Of a stretch of 64,000 nt of DNA, positions 38,461 to 50,061 are shown in pieces. The DNA comes from Chelativorans multitrophicus (GTDB lineage Bacteria; Pseudomonadota; Alphaproteobacteria; Rhizobiales; Rhizobiaceae). Both the position numbers and the translations under genes were made by a program. Within the stretch, counting starts at the first letter, position 1, and each line of letters starts with the position of its first letter. Below the pieces are notes generated by a model that worked only from the letters and a program-made list of their open reading frames with translations, was not told the DNA's origin and made no database searches. The DNA lies in contig NZ_JAAAPL010000001.1 in the NCBI RefSeq assembly GCF_011317445.1, positions 1,879,001-1,943,000 of the forward strand, written 5' to 3'.

Positions 38461-40280
38461 GTGCCGGCTTCCTCTGTAATGAGAACTGCAACGCTTCGTT
38501 CGGGCAATTCTCCCTGGAGCAGCGCTGCCTCAACGCCCTTCCTGCTCTCGTAGATCGCTTTGCAGCCCACGAAACCATCAGCGGTATCGACGGCAGCGGT
38601 GCCGAAATTTGCCGCCATGACCAATACGCGATCGCTCATGCGCCAGCGCACGGACAACGCCTTTTCGCCAAGCCGTGTCGAATGACCCTGCATGGATGTC
38701 ATGTCCGACAGGTGCGGCAGAAGATGGACTTTGCGGACCTGTAGAAGCCGCCGGAAAAGATCAAGGCGCTTCCGACCTGCTTCCGTTTCCACCCGGTCCC
38801 AATCCAGCATGGAGGCCTCGAAGGTGGAGAGCGCGTTGGGATCGGGGATCTGCTCTGCCTGTTCGCCGCTGAAGTGCCCGAAATCCTTGAATTCGTGCCG
38901 GCGCCCCTCCCGCACTGCCTTCGCAAGATCACCGTGAAAGTCGGTAAAAAAGAGAAACGGGTTGGTCTCGCCGAATTCCTCCCCCATGAAAGCGAGCGGG
39001 ATCTGCGGATTGAGCAAGAGCACAGCCGTCAGAAGCTCGACCGTATCGGCATCTGCTAGCGCAGTCAGCCGTTCTCCAAAGGCGCGGTTGCCGATCTGAT
39101 CATGGTTTTGCAGGAAATCGACGAAGGCCGCGGGTGGTTGTCCGGCGCTCGGCACGCCCCGCGGCTTTCCCTCCCGCGGCGCGTAGGGCTCGCCCTGGTA
39201 GCAGAAACCTTCCGCCAGCGCCCGCGCGAGGTGGCCGGCGGGATCGTCGGCGAAGGCGGCATAGTAACCGGTATCCTCCCCCGTCGCGACGCAATGCGCG
39301 GCATGATGGAAATCATCGTTCCACTCCGCCGTGAAGAGGATGGGACGGTTCGCATCGTCGCGCGGATGGAGTTCCACGATGTTGCGCTCATCCTCTGTCA
39401 TGAGATGAATGTGCCGGTCCGGATATCGCGAACGAATTGCGCGTGCGATCTCCTGAAGAATGGGTGTCTCGCTTCTGTCCTTTATCTGGTCGATCGCATC
39501 GAAGCGCAGTCCGTCGAAGCGGAACTCCTCCAGCCAGTAAATCGGATTGTCGAGGAAGAAGGCACGCACCGCCGGCTCCTCGAAACGGATGGCCGGTCCC
39601 CATGGCGTATCCCGCGAGGGATCGAAGAAATCGGGCGCATAGAGGCTGAGATAATTCCCGTCAGGGCCAAAGTGGTTGTAGACCACATCCAGGATCATCA
39701 TCAGCCCGCGCTCATGCGCGGCATCAACGAGTTCCTTCAGGCCGGCCACGCCTCCATAGGCCGAATGCGGGCAATAGGGGAGCACGCCGTCATAGCCCCA
39801 GCCGCGATTGCCGGAAAACTGCGCGACCGGCATGATCTCGATCGCCGTGAACCCGACTTCGGCCAGGTAATCGAGCTTGCGCCGGATGCCGCCGGAGCCG
39901 CCTTCCGGGGAAAATGTGCCAGGATGAAGCTCATAAACGACCGCCTCTTCCCAGGGCCGCCCCTTCCAATCCTTCACACCCCAATTGAAATCGCGGCTCG
40001 TCAACAGGCTTGGTCCATGCACGTCACCCGCCTGTGCACGGGAGGCAGGGTCCGGCACCGCAGTGCCGTCGGGCAGCACGAACTGGTACGGTGTCCCTGC
40101 CGCGAGGCCACCGATTTCCAATTCGAACCAGCCGCCTTGGCCGCGCTCCATCGCGCGCTCTTCGCCCCCTCCAAAGCGCAGGCGAAGTTGGTCCGCCGCC
40201 GGCGCCCAGAGGCGGAAAAGAGCGGTATCGTCATCCTGGAGCTGAGCGCCCCAGCGTGTCTGGAAAGTTGTGTGGGTCAT
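38457..40280 (-). CDS. treZ: Malto-oligosyltrehalose trehalohydrolase
   Basis: GH13 enzyme of 607 aa that cleaves trehalose from maltooligosyltrehalose. An N-terminal beta-sandwich (ALFRLWAPAADQLRLRFGGG) precedes the barrel. Motifs: LDVVYNHFGPDGNYLSLYAP, the nucleophile Asp in FDGLRFDAIDQI, the acid Glu in HLMTEDERN, and FLQNHDQIGNRAFGERL. The start at 40280 ([14 protein letters not shown]) overlaps the glgX stop (ATGA); the open frame to 40364 lies inside glgX. Works directly after TreY. Confidence 0.95.
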   Translation of the reverse strand: MTHTTFQTRWGAQLQDDDTALFRLWAPAADQLRLRFGGGEERAMERGQGGWFELEIGGLAAGTPYQFVLPDGTAVPDPASRAQAGDVHGPSLLTSRDFNWGVKDWKGRPWEEAVVYELHPGTFSPEGGSGGIRRKLDYLAEVGFTAIEIMPVAQFSGNRGWGYDGVLPYCPHSAYGGVAGLKELVDAAHERGLMMILDVVYNHFGPDGNYLSLYAPDFFDPSRDTPWGPAIRFEEPAVRAFFLDNPIYWLEEFRFDGLRFDAIDQIKDRSETPILQEIARAIRSRYPDRHIHLMTEDERNIVELHPRDDANRPILFTAEWNDDFHHAAHCVATGEDTGYYAAFADDPAGHLARALAEGFCYQGEPYAPREGKPRGVPSAGQPPAAFVDFLQNHDQIGNRAFGERLTALADADTVELLTAVLLLNPQIPLAFMGEEFGETNPFLFFTDFHGDLAKAVREGRRHEFKDFGHFSGEQAEQIPDPNALSTFEASMLDWDRVETEAGRKRLDLFRRLLQVRKVHLLPHLSDMTSMQGHSTRLGEKALSVRWRMSDRVLVMAANFGTAAVDTADGFVGCKAIYESRKGVEAALLQGELPERSVAVLITEEAGT

Positions 40281-42370
40281 CGTACACGGCCTTCCAGCAC
40301 AACCATCGAACGGTCGGCGAGTTCCAGCGTGTGCGGAGAACGCATGGCCTCCCAGACCGGCCATTGGCCGGTATCGGTACGCATGATCATCTTCCAGCCG
40401 GCAGCGCCCAATTCACGGGGAAGACTGAAACCCAACGGCTCATGAAAGCCGTTGATCAAGATCAGGATACAGGTGCCGCGCTCGTCGCAGAGCATCAAGC
40501 CGAAGCTTTTGAAGCCCGGATCGCTCCAGTCCTCGTCGGTCATCGGCTCGCCGGTCGGCCGCAGCCACGAAACGTCGCGATATTTCCCCGCAACGACATT
40601 GCCGTGCAGGAAATTTTTGAGCCGAAGCCGTGGATGGGCGCGGCGATAGGCAATGAGCCGCCGGACGAACTGGAGAAAGGCTTCATCATCGGGATCGCGA
40701 TTTTCCCAAGCCAGCCAGTTTATCTCATTGTCCTGGCAGTAAGCGTTGTTATTCCCGTTCTGCGTGCGGCCAACCTCATCGCCCATCAGCACCATGGGAG
40801 TCCCCTGCGACAGGAGAAGCGTCGCTATCGCATTGCGGCGCATCTTGGCCCTCAGCGCCTTGATGGTCTCGTCGTCCGTCGGCCCCTCGGCGCCGCAATT
40901 CCAGCTCCTGTTGTCGCTGTGGCCGTCGCGGTTGTCCTCCAGGTTCGCTTCGTTGTGGCGCTCGTTATAGGCGTAAAGATCGTGAAGCGTGAAACCGTCA
41001 TGGGCGGTGATGAAGTTCACGCTTGCCCAAGGTCTGCGGCCGCGCCGGTCGAACATGGCGGCGGATCCCAGAAGCCCGCTCGCAAGGTCCGGCGCCACCC
41101 GCTCGTCGCCGCGCCAGAAGCTGCGCACCCAGTCGCGGTAGGCGCCGTTCCACTCTCCCCAGCCGGGAGGAAAATTGCCAAGCTGATAGCCGTCCGGGCC
41201 GAGATCCCAAGGCTCCGCGATGAGCTTCACGCGCGAAAGGACGGGATCCTGCCGCACCGTGTCGAAGAAGACCGAGGACGGCTCGAAATTGTCCCGCTCA
41301 CGCCCCAGGGCTGTTGCAAGGTCGAACCGGAAGCCGTCCACATGGCACTCCTCGACCCAATAGCGGAGAGAATCCATCACCATCTGCAGCACGCGCGGAT
41401 GCTTGAGATTGAGCGTATTTCCGCAGCCCGTGGTGTCGTAGTAGTAGCGGGGGTCGTCACCCAGGATGTAGTAGCTGGCATTGTCGAGCCCGCGGAAGGA
41501 AAGCGTGGGGCCGAGCTCATTGCCTTCCGCCGTATGGTTATAAACCACGTCGAGGATCACCTCGATGCCCGCTTCGTGGAGCTTGCGCACCATGCGCTTG
41601 AACTCGTGCAGTCCGCCTCTCGGTGAGATGTAGCGCGGTGTCGGCGCGAAAAAGCCGATCGTATTGTAGCCCCAGTAATTCGTGAGGCGCTTTTCCACAA
41701 GATACCGGTCGTCGAAGAAGGCCTGCACGGGCAGGAGCTCAATCGCCGTTATGCCGAGTTTGACGAGATAATCGATGACACGGGAGTCGGCCAGGCCGCC
41801 GAACGTGCCGCGGAATTGCTCCGGCACGTCCGGATGCAGCGCGGTCATGCCCTTCACATGGGCCTCATAGATGATCGTCTCTTCCCAGGGCCGGTGCGGG
41901 CGCACATCATTGCCCCAGGTGGCCGCCGTATCGGTCACCACGCATTTCGGCATGACAAAAGCCGAATCGCGACGGTCTATCGCGAGGTCCTGCCGCGCGC
42001 CTCCCACGCGGTAGCCGAAGCAGGCGTCGTGCCAGCGGATATCGCCCAAGAGCTGTTTCGCGTAAGGATCGATCAGAAGCTTGTTGGGATTGAAGCGGTG
42101 GCCGTTTGCAGGATCGTATGGGCCGTAGGCTCGCAGTCCGTAGACCTGTCCCGGCCGCATGTCCGGAAAATATCCGTGCCAAACCTCATGCGTGTACTCG
42201 GGTAAGGGAATGCGGCGTATTTCCCGCCGCCCCTGGGCGTCGAAAAGGCAAAGCTCGATCTTTTCGGCATGGGCCGAGAAGACGGCGACATTGACGCCCG
42301 ACCCGTCCCATGTCGCGCCGAGCGGGTATGGAAGGCCAATTTCTACACGCACGTGTGGGTCTCCTGTCAC
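40277..42370 (-). CDS. glgX: Glycogen debranching enzyme (isoamylase type)
   Basis: GH13 debranching enzyme of 697 aa (TreX/GlgX group) that hydrolyses alpha-1,6 branch points and releases linear maltodextrins for TreY. Opens with a CBM48-like domain ([20 protein letters not shown]). Motifs: [20 protein letters not shown], the nucleophile Asp in [14 protein letters not shown], the acid Glu in [20 protein letters not shown], and [13 protein letters not shown]. The GTG start at 42370 overlaps the glgB stop (GTGA). In trehalose operons this position is usually called treX. Confidence 0.94.
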
Positions 42371-44583
42371 GCTTCACCCACAAGCACGACGCTGCCCAGC
42401 GGGGGCAGCCTCAGGATCGCTGAAGCAGGCCGGCCGTGCCACGGCTCGTCGGTGGTCGCGGTTACAGTTCCGTTGGTGACGTCCGAGCCTCCATAGCGGC
42501 GGTCGTCGCTGTTCAGGATCTCCCGCCAGATGCCTGCGTTCGGCAAACCGATGCGGAAGTTCTCGCGCACGACCGGCGTAAAGTTGCAGGCCACGACCAC
42601 CGGCCGCGCACCGCCGGTCCCCTTTCGCATGTAGACATAGGTGCTGATGCTGGGGTCCGAGGCATCGATCCACTCGAAACCTTCGGGCTCGCAATCGAGC
42701 TCATGCAGCGCAGGCTCGCTCCTGTAAATCCGGTTCAGATCGCGGATGAGATCGTGCACGCCCCGGTGCATCGGATCGTCCAGATGGTGCCAGTCGAGCT
42801 GCCAGTCGTGGTTCCACTCGCGCTCCTGGGCGAATTCTCCGCCCATGAAGAGAAGCTTCTTGCCGGGATGAGTCCACATGAAGGTGAAATAGGCGCGCAG
42901 ATTCGCAAATTTCTGCCACCGGTCGCCGGGCATGCGGCCGATCAGGGACCCCTTGCCGTGCACCACCTCGTCATGGCTGAGCGGCAGGATGAAGTTTTCC
43001 GAGAAGGCATAAATCAGGCCGAAGGTCATGCGGTCGTGATGATGCTGGCGATGGATCGGCTCGTGCTGCATGTAATCCAGCGTGTCGTGCATCCAGCCCA
43101 TGTTCCACTTGAAGCCGAAGCCAAGCCCTCCGGCATAGACCGGCCGGGAAACACCGGGAAAAGCCGTCGATTCTTCCGCGATCGATGTGGTGCCGGGGTG
43201 GGAGCCGAAAAGCGCCGTGTTCGTTTCCCTGAGGAATGCGATCGCCTCGAGGTTCTCGTTGCCGCCGTGTTTGTTGGGGATCCACTCGCCTGGCTGGCGG
43301 CTGTAGTCGAGGTAAAGCATCGAGGCGACCGCATCCACGCGCAGGCCGTCCACATGGTACCGGTCGAGCCAGAAAAGCGCGTTAGCGGTGAGGAAATTCG
43401 CGACCTCTCGTCGCCCGAAATTGTAGATGAGCGTGTTCCAGTCACGATGGAAGCCGAGCCGCGGGTCCTCGTGCTCGTAAAGCGCCGTGCCGTCGAAACG
43501 GGCAAGCCCGTGCGCGTCCGAAGGGAAATGCGCCGGCACCCAATCGATGATGACTCCGATCCCTTCATGATGGCAGCGATCGACGAAGCGGGCAAAGTCC
43601 TCCGGCGTGCCGAAGCGACTTGTCGGAGCATAAAGGCCGACCGGCTGGTACCCCCACGAACCGGAAAAGGGATGCTCACTCACCGGCATGCACTCGATGT
43701 GGGTGAAGCCGAGATCCTTCACATAGGGAAGCAGCCGGTCGGCCAGTTCATCGTAAGAGAGGTAACGGCCATCCTCATGGCGGCGCCAGGAACCCAGATG
43801 CACCTCATAGATCGAGATCGGGGCTTTCCGATCGTTCTTTCCGATGCGGTGCTCCACCCACTCACCATCGCCCCATTCCATTTGAGGCAGACCGTTGACG
43901 ACGGAAGCAGTCGCCGGCGGCACCTCCGCACGAAAACCCACCGGATCGGCTTTCGGGGGCAGCAACTCGCCGTTGCGGCCGATGATCTCGTATTTGTAAA
44001 GATTTCCCGGTTTTGCGCCCGGCACGAAGATTTCCCAGACGCCGATCCCCGGATGAAGCCGCATCTGATGGCGGCGGCCATCCCAATTGTTGAAATTGCC
44101 GACCACGCTGACGCGGCTCGCATTGGGCGCCCAAACGGCAAAGCGGGTGCCATCCACCCCATCGCAGGCCATCGGATGCGCGCCGAGCTTTTCATAGAGA
44201 CGCTGGTGCCGCCCCTCGCCAAGCAGATATAGATCGAGGTCCCCGAAGGTGCTGGGGAACCGGTAGGCATCCTCTTCGTCCCAGGTGTCACCCTCGCGGG
44301 TGAAACGAAGCCGGTATCTCGGAACGGCTGTGTTCTTCGAGATCAGGCCCTCGAAGAAGCCCCGCGCATGACGCTTGAGCAGCTTGCCGTAGCTACTGCC
44401 GGAATCAGGATCGATTGCCTCCGCCGTATCGGCTTCGGGGCGCAGCACCCGCAGCACGAGACCGGCCGCCGTCTGATGCGGCCCCAATATCGCAAACGGG
44501 TCTGCAAGCCGGCCCGCCACCAGCGCGCCGATAACATGGGGGTCGTCGAGCCTCCATGGAGCTGCATCGGCCGCCGCGCTCAT
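42367..44583 (-). CDS. glgB: 1,4-alpha-glucan branching enzyme
   Basis: GH13 branching enzyme of 738 aa. An extra N-terminal CBM48-like module (about residues 15-110) and a second one with [20 protein letters not shown] precede the barrel, as in the long GlgB form. Motifs: [10 protein letters not shown], the nucleophile Asp in [19 protein letters not shown], the acid Glu in [15 protein letters not shown], and [14 protein letters not shown]. The start at 44583 overlaps the treS stop (ATGA); the open frame to 44874 is shadow of treS. With GlgE it makes branched alpha-glucan. Confidence 0.95.
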
Positions 44584-47500
44584 CCGCTCCTCCTTTCGAT
44601 CAGGTCGAGCACGCCCTGCACGGGGATGCCCACCCAGTCCGGCCGGTTGGAGAGTTCGTAGTTGATTTCGTAGAAACCCTTCTGCAACAGGAAAAGTTCG
44701 AGCAGGGCTTCCCATGTGGCTCCGTCTGCTGGCTGGTTCTGCGCGACGGAGGCAGCCGCGCGGTATCCTTCCAGGAATTCCGCGCTCATCCGCTCTCGCC
44801 ATTGGCGCGCGAGCGAGCTGCCATCCCGCGTCTGGTCCGGCAGGCGCGCGGCGACCTGGCGCACCGCCGTCCATGCGGCATAATCGAAGGAGCGCAGCAT
44901 TCCCGCCACATCCCGCAGCGGAGAGCTCTTGCCGCGGCGTTCCTCCAGGCTTCGGCGCGGCTCACCCTCGAAATCGATGATGTAGAGGTCCTGCTTTGAG
45001 ACCAGCACCTGGCCAAGATGATAGTCGCCATGGATGCGTGACTTCTTCCCGGAAGGCGTGATTTTTCCGAACTCGCTGATGCGCCTGTCGATCCGTTGTC
45101 TCAGAGACAGAAGGTGCTCCACGCTTTCCCTTATGTTGAGGGGAAGGCGATCCTTGTTGCGCTCCAGGGCCGCGCGGGCGCTCGCCGCCTGCTGTTTCAG
45201 GTCCTTGACCCAGCTTGCGATGTCCGCCCGGCGGATCGGCTCGCACCGGAAAGCCTCCATGTCGGTTTCAATCGCGAGGGCAGCGTGCATTTCGCCCGTG
45301 CGTTCGCCGAGGCGCCGAAGCAGGTCGAGCGGATAGAGGAGCTGTGCCGTGGTCCCCTCAGCCGGCGTGGCGCCGGCCGGGGCAGGCGGTGCAAGGGTTT
45401 CGTCTTCGATCTGCCGCTCCAGCGCGTGCACGAAGACGCCCCATGCATCGCCCTGATTCTCGACGAAACCGGAAACGCTGGCCAGAACGGTACGGGCGCC
45501 CTGCTCCTCATATTCGACCATGCCGAGAAAGGCGGGCGTATTCCTGAAGCCCGCGACCTCCGTCAGGAAGCGCGCCACCTCCACCTCAGGCTGGTCGCCC
45601 GGCCTCAACCGGCGGAAAATCTTGAGCAGCACCTGCCGGTCGAAGGCGACTGACACATTGCTCTGCTCTCCCATCAGGGGGGAAGGCGTCTCCTCGAAAT
45701 GCATGGCCGTGAGCTGTTCATTTCCATAGAAGCGCAGAGTCCCGCCTGGCACCTGCATCTCCTGGTTTTCCTGCATCCGCCGCATCAGCTCCGAGGCGAA
45801 GCGGTCGTCATAGGCGCCGTCGATCAGGGCGCCGAGACGCGAACCTTTGCGCACACGTGCCAGCGTTACGGAAAGTTTGGGCGCCCCGAACTGCACGTTT
45901 TCTTCGCCCCAGAGGACGGTAAGCGGCAGGAGGTAGCGCTGCCTGCCCGAGACGGACAGATCGACATCCACGATGGTGAGAAGCCCCCCTTCATCACCCA
46001 GTTTGGCGATATCACTTATCCCGGCGGAGCGTATCCCCTCGCCCTTGGCGCCATACCAGCGTTGGCGCTGCATGAATTGCGGCAGAACATCCTGTTCGAG
46101 CTGCCGCCGCTCGCGCCCTTCCAGCGCGCGCTCGATGCGCCCGTCCACCATGGTAAGCGTTATGAATTCAGGCAAAGGCTCCGGCACATTGTTGTGCCAT
46201 TCGGGCGCCTGCGCCTCGCTCGCGAGCACGAACCAGAAGGTACCGTAACCCGTCAGCGTAAGCATGTAGGGCAGATCGCCGATCGGCGGGAATGGCGACT
46301 GGCTGACAAGTTCGATCGGCACGCAATTGCGGTATTTCGAAAGATCCAGTTCCACTGCCTGAGGCGAGCGCGAGAGATTGGCCACGCACAGGATCGTCTC
46401 GTTTGCATCGCTGCGCGTATAGGCAAGGATGCGGCGGTTTCTCGGATAGAGCATGGTGAAATCGCCACGTCCGAAGGCCGAGTGTTGCTTGCGCACGCCG
46501 ATCACACGCCGCACCCAGTTGAGAAGCGACGATGGATCTGCCTCCTGCGCCTCCACATTGATGGTCTGGTAACCGTAGACCGGGTCCATGATGGGCGGCA
46601 GGTAAAGCATTTGCGGGTTGGCGCGTGAGAAGCCGCCATTGCGGTCGGGCGCCCACTGCATGGGTGTGCGCACCCCGTCCCGGTCGCCGAGATAGATATT
46701 GTCGCCCATGCCGAGCTCGTCGCCATAATAGACGATCGGCGTGCCAGGCATGGAGAAGAGCAGCGCATTCATCAGCTCGATCTTGCGCCGGTCGTTCTGC
46801 ATCAGCGGCGCAAGCCGGCGGCGGATGCCGAGATTGATGCGCGCCCGCACGTCCTCCGCATAGGTGCGCCAAAGGTAGTCGCGCTCGCGGTCGGTCACCA
46901 TTTCAAGCGTCAGTTCGTCGTGGTTGCGCAGGAAAATCGCCCATTGGCATGATTCCGGGATTTCCGGCGTCTGCCGCATGATATCGGAGATCGGATGCCG
47001 GTCTTCCTGCGCCAGCGCCATATAGATGCGCGGCATTAGCGGGAAGTGGAAAGCCATATGGCACTCGTCCCCCTCGCCGAAATAGGGGCGCGTGTCCTCC
47101 GGCCACTGATTGGCTTCGGCAAGCAGCATCCGGTCGGGATATTTCTCGTCCAGCGCCTTTCGTATTTTCTTCAGGATCTCATGCGTCTCGGGCAGGTTCT
47201 CGTTGTTCGTCCCGTCGCGCTCGACGAGATACGGAATCGCGTCGAGCCTCAGCCCGTCCACCCCCATATCCAGCCAGAAACGCATGATCCTGATGACAGC
47301 GTCGAGCACCCGGGGATTATCAAAATTGAGATCCGGCTGGTGCGAATAGAAGCGGTGCCAGAAGAATTGGCCGGCGACCGGATCCCAGGTCCAGTTGGAT
47401 TTTTCCGTATCGAGGAAGATGATGCGTGTCTCGGGATAGCGCTCGTCATCGTCGTTCCAGACATAGAATTGCCGCGCGGCGGAACCCTTCTTGGCGTGCC

Positions 47501-47927
47501 TTGCCCGCTGGAACCAGGGATGCTGGTCGGAGGTGTGGTTGATGACCAGTTCCGTGATCACCCGGATGCCGCGCCGGTGCGCTTCGGCCACGAAGCGGCG
47601 AAAATCGCGCATGGTGCCGTAGGAAGGATTGATGGAGCGGTAATCCGCGATGTCGTAACCGTCATCCCGGAGCGGTGAGGGATAGAACGGCAGAAGCCAT
47701 ATGGTGTTGACGCCCAGCCGTTCGACATAATCGAGCCGCTGCATCAGGCCATTGAAATCCCCCATTCCATCGCCATTGGAATCGTGGAAGGCCTTGATGT
47801 GGAGCTGATAGATGACCGCGTCCTTATACCAATCGGGCGGCCGCGGGCCGGCAGGCGGCACGACCTGGACAGCTTCGGCCTCTTCTGGAGACATGAGTTC
47901 CGAGGCGACCTTTTCCATCGTGTTCAT
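44580..47927 (-). CDS. treS: Trehalose synthase fused to maltokinase
   Basis: Bifunctional protein of 1115 aa. Residues 30 to about 590 form a GH13 trehalose synthase that interconverts trehalose and maltose: [17 protein letters not shown], the nucleophile Asp in [20 protein letters not shown], the acid Glu in [24 protein letters not shown]. Residues about 630-1115 form a maltokinase (Mak/Pep2) that phosphorylates maltose to maltose 1-phosphate: the kinase loop [12 protein letters not shown] and the metal motif [16 protein letters not shown] are clear. The fusion channels trehalose straight to the GlgE substrate. Overlaps both neighbours by four bases. Confidence 0.95.
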
Positions 47928-49918
47928 CGGCGACTTCCTGGAGGGATGAGCCGCCAGGCCATGTAGGGGCGCTGGTGCGGGTCAAGAAGCATGTGCTGGA
48001 CCTTGCCGGTCCAGGTGAAAGGTTGGCCGGTGACAAGATCTTCCGCCTCGATCATTGCATCATCCGGCAGCCCGAATTCCCAGAGCGGCACCTCGAAATG
48101 GGCGCCCTGCGAGTTATGAGGATCGAGATTGACGGCGAAGAGCAGAAAACTGGTCAGATCGTCCGTGTGCTTGCCGTAGTAGAGAATATTGTCGTTCCAG
48201 GCGTTGTAGAATTTCAGGTTCGTGAACTGCCGTAGCGCCGGATTTTCCCGCCGCAGCCGGTTCACGAACAGAATGTCCGTCTTTATGTTCCCTGGACGGT
48301 CCCAATCCCAGGCGCGGATCTCGTATTTCTCGGAGTTGAGATACTCTTCCTTGCCGGGCATAGCCTCGGCTTCGCACAGCTCAAAGCCGCTATAGACGCC
48401 GTAGTTCGTGCCCAGCGTGGCAGCGAGAATGAGCCGCACCTGAAAACCCGGCCTGCCGCTCGTCTGCAGGTAGCGAGGGTTGATGTCCGGCGTGTTCACG
48501 AAGAAGTTCGGCCGCATGTAATAGCGGCACTCCTCCCGCGTGAGCTCGGTCAGATATTCGGTGAGTTCCCACTTGGTGTTACGCCAGGTAAAATAGGAAT
48601 AGGACTGGTTGAAGCCGACCTTGGCCAGCCGCTTCATCATCTTGGGCCGCGTGAAGGCCTCGGCGAGAAAGATCACGCCGGGGTCGACCTGCCGCACCTC
48701 CTCGATCATCCATTCCCAGAAGGGCAACGGCTTGGTGTGCGGGTTGTCCACGCGGAAGATCCGCACGCCCCTTTCCAGCCAGAACAGGACAATGTCGCGC
48801 AGCGCGTACCAGAGGCCGGGGATGGCATCGCGGTAGAAATGAACATTGACGATATCTTCGTATTTCTTTGGCGGATTCTCGGCGAATTTGATGGTGCCGT
48901 CAGGCCGCCAGTCGAACCATTCGGGATGCTCCTTGATCCACGGGTGGTCGGGCGAGCACTGGATGGCAAAGTCCAGCGCGATCTCCAGCCCATGCTCGCT
49001 TGCGGCCTTAACCAGCCGTGCGAAATCTTCGAACGAGCCGAGCTCGGGATGGAGCGCATCGTGCCCACCCTCTTCCGCGCCGATGGCGTAGGGACTTCCC
49101 GGATCGCCCGGCTCTGGCGTAAGGCTGTTGTTGCGGCCCTTGCGGTTTGTGCGGCCGATCGGGTGTATCGGCGGGAAATAAAGCACGTCGAAGCCGAGAT
49201 CGCGAACATAGGGAAGCCTGGCGATCACATCGTCGAAGGTGCCGTGGCGATCCGGGCTGACGGATTGCGACCGCGGCATGAGCTCATACCAAGCGGAAAA
49301 GCCCGCCTTTTCGCGGTCGACAAAAACCGGAAAAACTTTATCGGACTCCGTTAGATTCATGCGTACGCCCAGCCGGCGCATGAGCACGGCCATGTCATCG
49401 CTCATCAGCACAGCAAGCGCATCGCCCTCCGATGAGGAGGATGTCACCTCCGCCAGAAGCGCCTTGAGCGCCGAACGGTCGTTCGGTGTTCCTCCGGTGC
49501 GAATGCCGAGCGCTTTTTCAACGAGCAGCCGGCCTTCCTGCAATTCGAGGGAGATCTTCTGCCCCGCCTCGTGCTTCTTGGCGGTATCCATCCGCCAGGT
49601 GGCAAAAAGGTCGCGCCAGGAGGCGATCCTGAATTCGTGATGGCCGACTTCCTCGAAGACGACCGTTGCTCGCCAGCGATCGTTCACGAGGTGGCGCATG
49701 GGCGTCTCTCTCCAGCTCCTTTCACCTCGCTGGCGGTAGAGGAGTGCGGCAGCGATTATCTCGTGGCCGTCGCAGAAAATATCTGCTTCCACGCGTAATG
49801 GATGCCCCACGATCGTCTTGGCGGCGAAACGCCCTCCGTCGATGGCGGGTTCGACAGCCTCGATTGCAATTCGGCTGGCAGCAAGCTTCTGAAGGAGCGC
49901 CTGACCGGGACGGTCCAT
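47924..49918 (-). CDS. glgE: Alpha-1,4-glucan:maltose-1-phosphate maltosyltransferase
   Basis: GH13_3 enzyme of 664 aa that adds maltosyl units from maltose 1-phosphate to alpha-glucan. N-terminal domains (GGRFAAKTIVGHPLRVEADI, about residues 20-40) precede the barrel. Motifs: VLYFPPIHPIGRTNRKGRNN, IALDFAIQCSPDHPWIKEHP, the nucleophile Asp in RIFRVDNPHTKPLPFWEWMI, and the acid Glu in GVIFLAEAFTRPKMM. I set the start at the ATG 49918; an upstream in-frame TTG behind AGGGGG is possible, and the frame to 50110 overlaps ureD on the other strand. First gene of the operon. Confidence 0.93.
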   Translation of the reverse strand: MDRPGQALLQKLAASRIAIEAVEPAIDGGRFAAKTIVGHPLRVEADIFCDGHEIIAAALLYRQRGERSWRETPMRHLVNDRWRATVVFEEVGHHEFRIASWRDLFATWRMDTAKKHEAGQKISLELQEGRLLVEKALGIRTGGTPNDRSALKALLAEVTSSSSEGDALAVLMSDDMAVLMRRLGVRMNLTESDKVFPVFVDREKAGFSAWYELMPRSQSVSPDRHGTFDDVIARLPYVRDLGFDVLYFPPIHPIGRTNRKGRNNSLTPEPGDPGSPYAIGAEEGGHDALHPELGSFEDFARLVKAASEHGLEIALDFAIQCSPDHPWIKEHPEWFDWRPDGTIKFAENPPKKYEDIVNVHFYRDAIPGLWYALRDIVLFWLERGVRIFRVDNPHTKPLPFWEWMIEEVRQVDPGVIFLAEAFTRPKMMKRLAKVGFNQSYSYFTWRNTKWELTEYLTELTREECRYYMRPNFFVNTPDINPRYLQTSGRPGFQVRLILAATLGTNYGVYSGFELCEAEAMPGKEEYLNSEKYEIRAWDWDRPGNIKTDILFVNRLRRENPALRQFTNLKFYNAWNDNILYYGKHTDDLTSFLLFAVNLDPHNSQGAHFEVPLWEFGLPDDAMIEAEDLVTGQPFTWTGKVQHMLLDPHQRPYMAWRLIPPGSRR

Positions 49919-49957
49919 TCCTAAAAATCTCTCATCCAAATTCCCCCTGCCAAGGCC

Positions 49958-49982
49958 AACGTTGAGAATGCGTGCTGGTTCC
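49958..49982 (-). promoter_or_regulatory. EcfG-type general stress promoter of the glgE-treY operon
   Basis: On the minus strand GGAAC (49982-49978) is followed after exactly 16 bases by CGTT (49961-49958), the full consensus for the alphaproteobacterial EcfG sigma factor. The -10 element ends 39 bases before the glgE ATG. It lies in the 143-base gap between the divergent glgE and ureD starts. Confidence 0.75.
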
Positions 49983-50061
49983 GTTGCGGAAGAGGATGGA
50001 ACCGGAATATTTTGCACGCCGACGGTGCTCGAAGACGGCATCAGAGGAAACCGAGCGCAGC

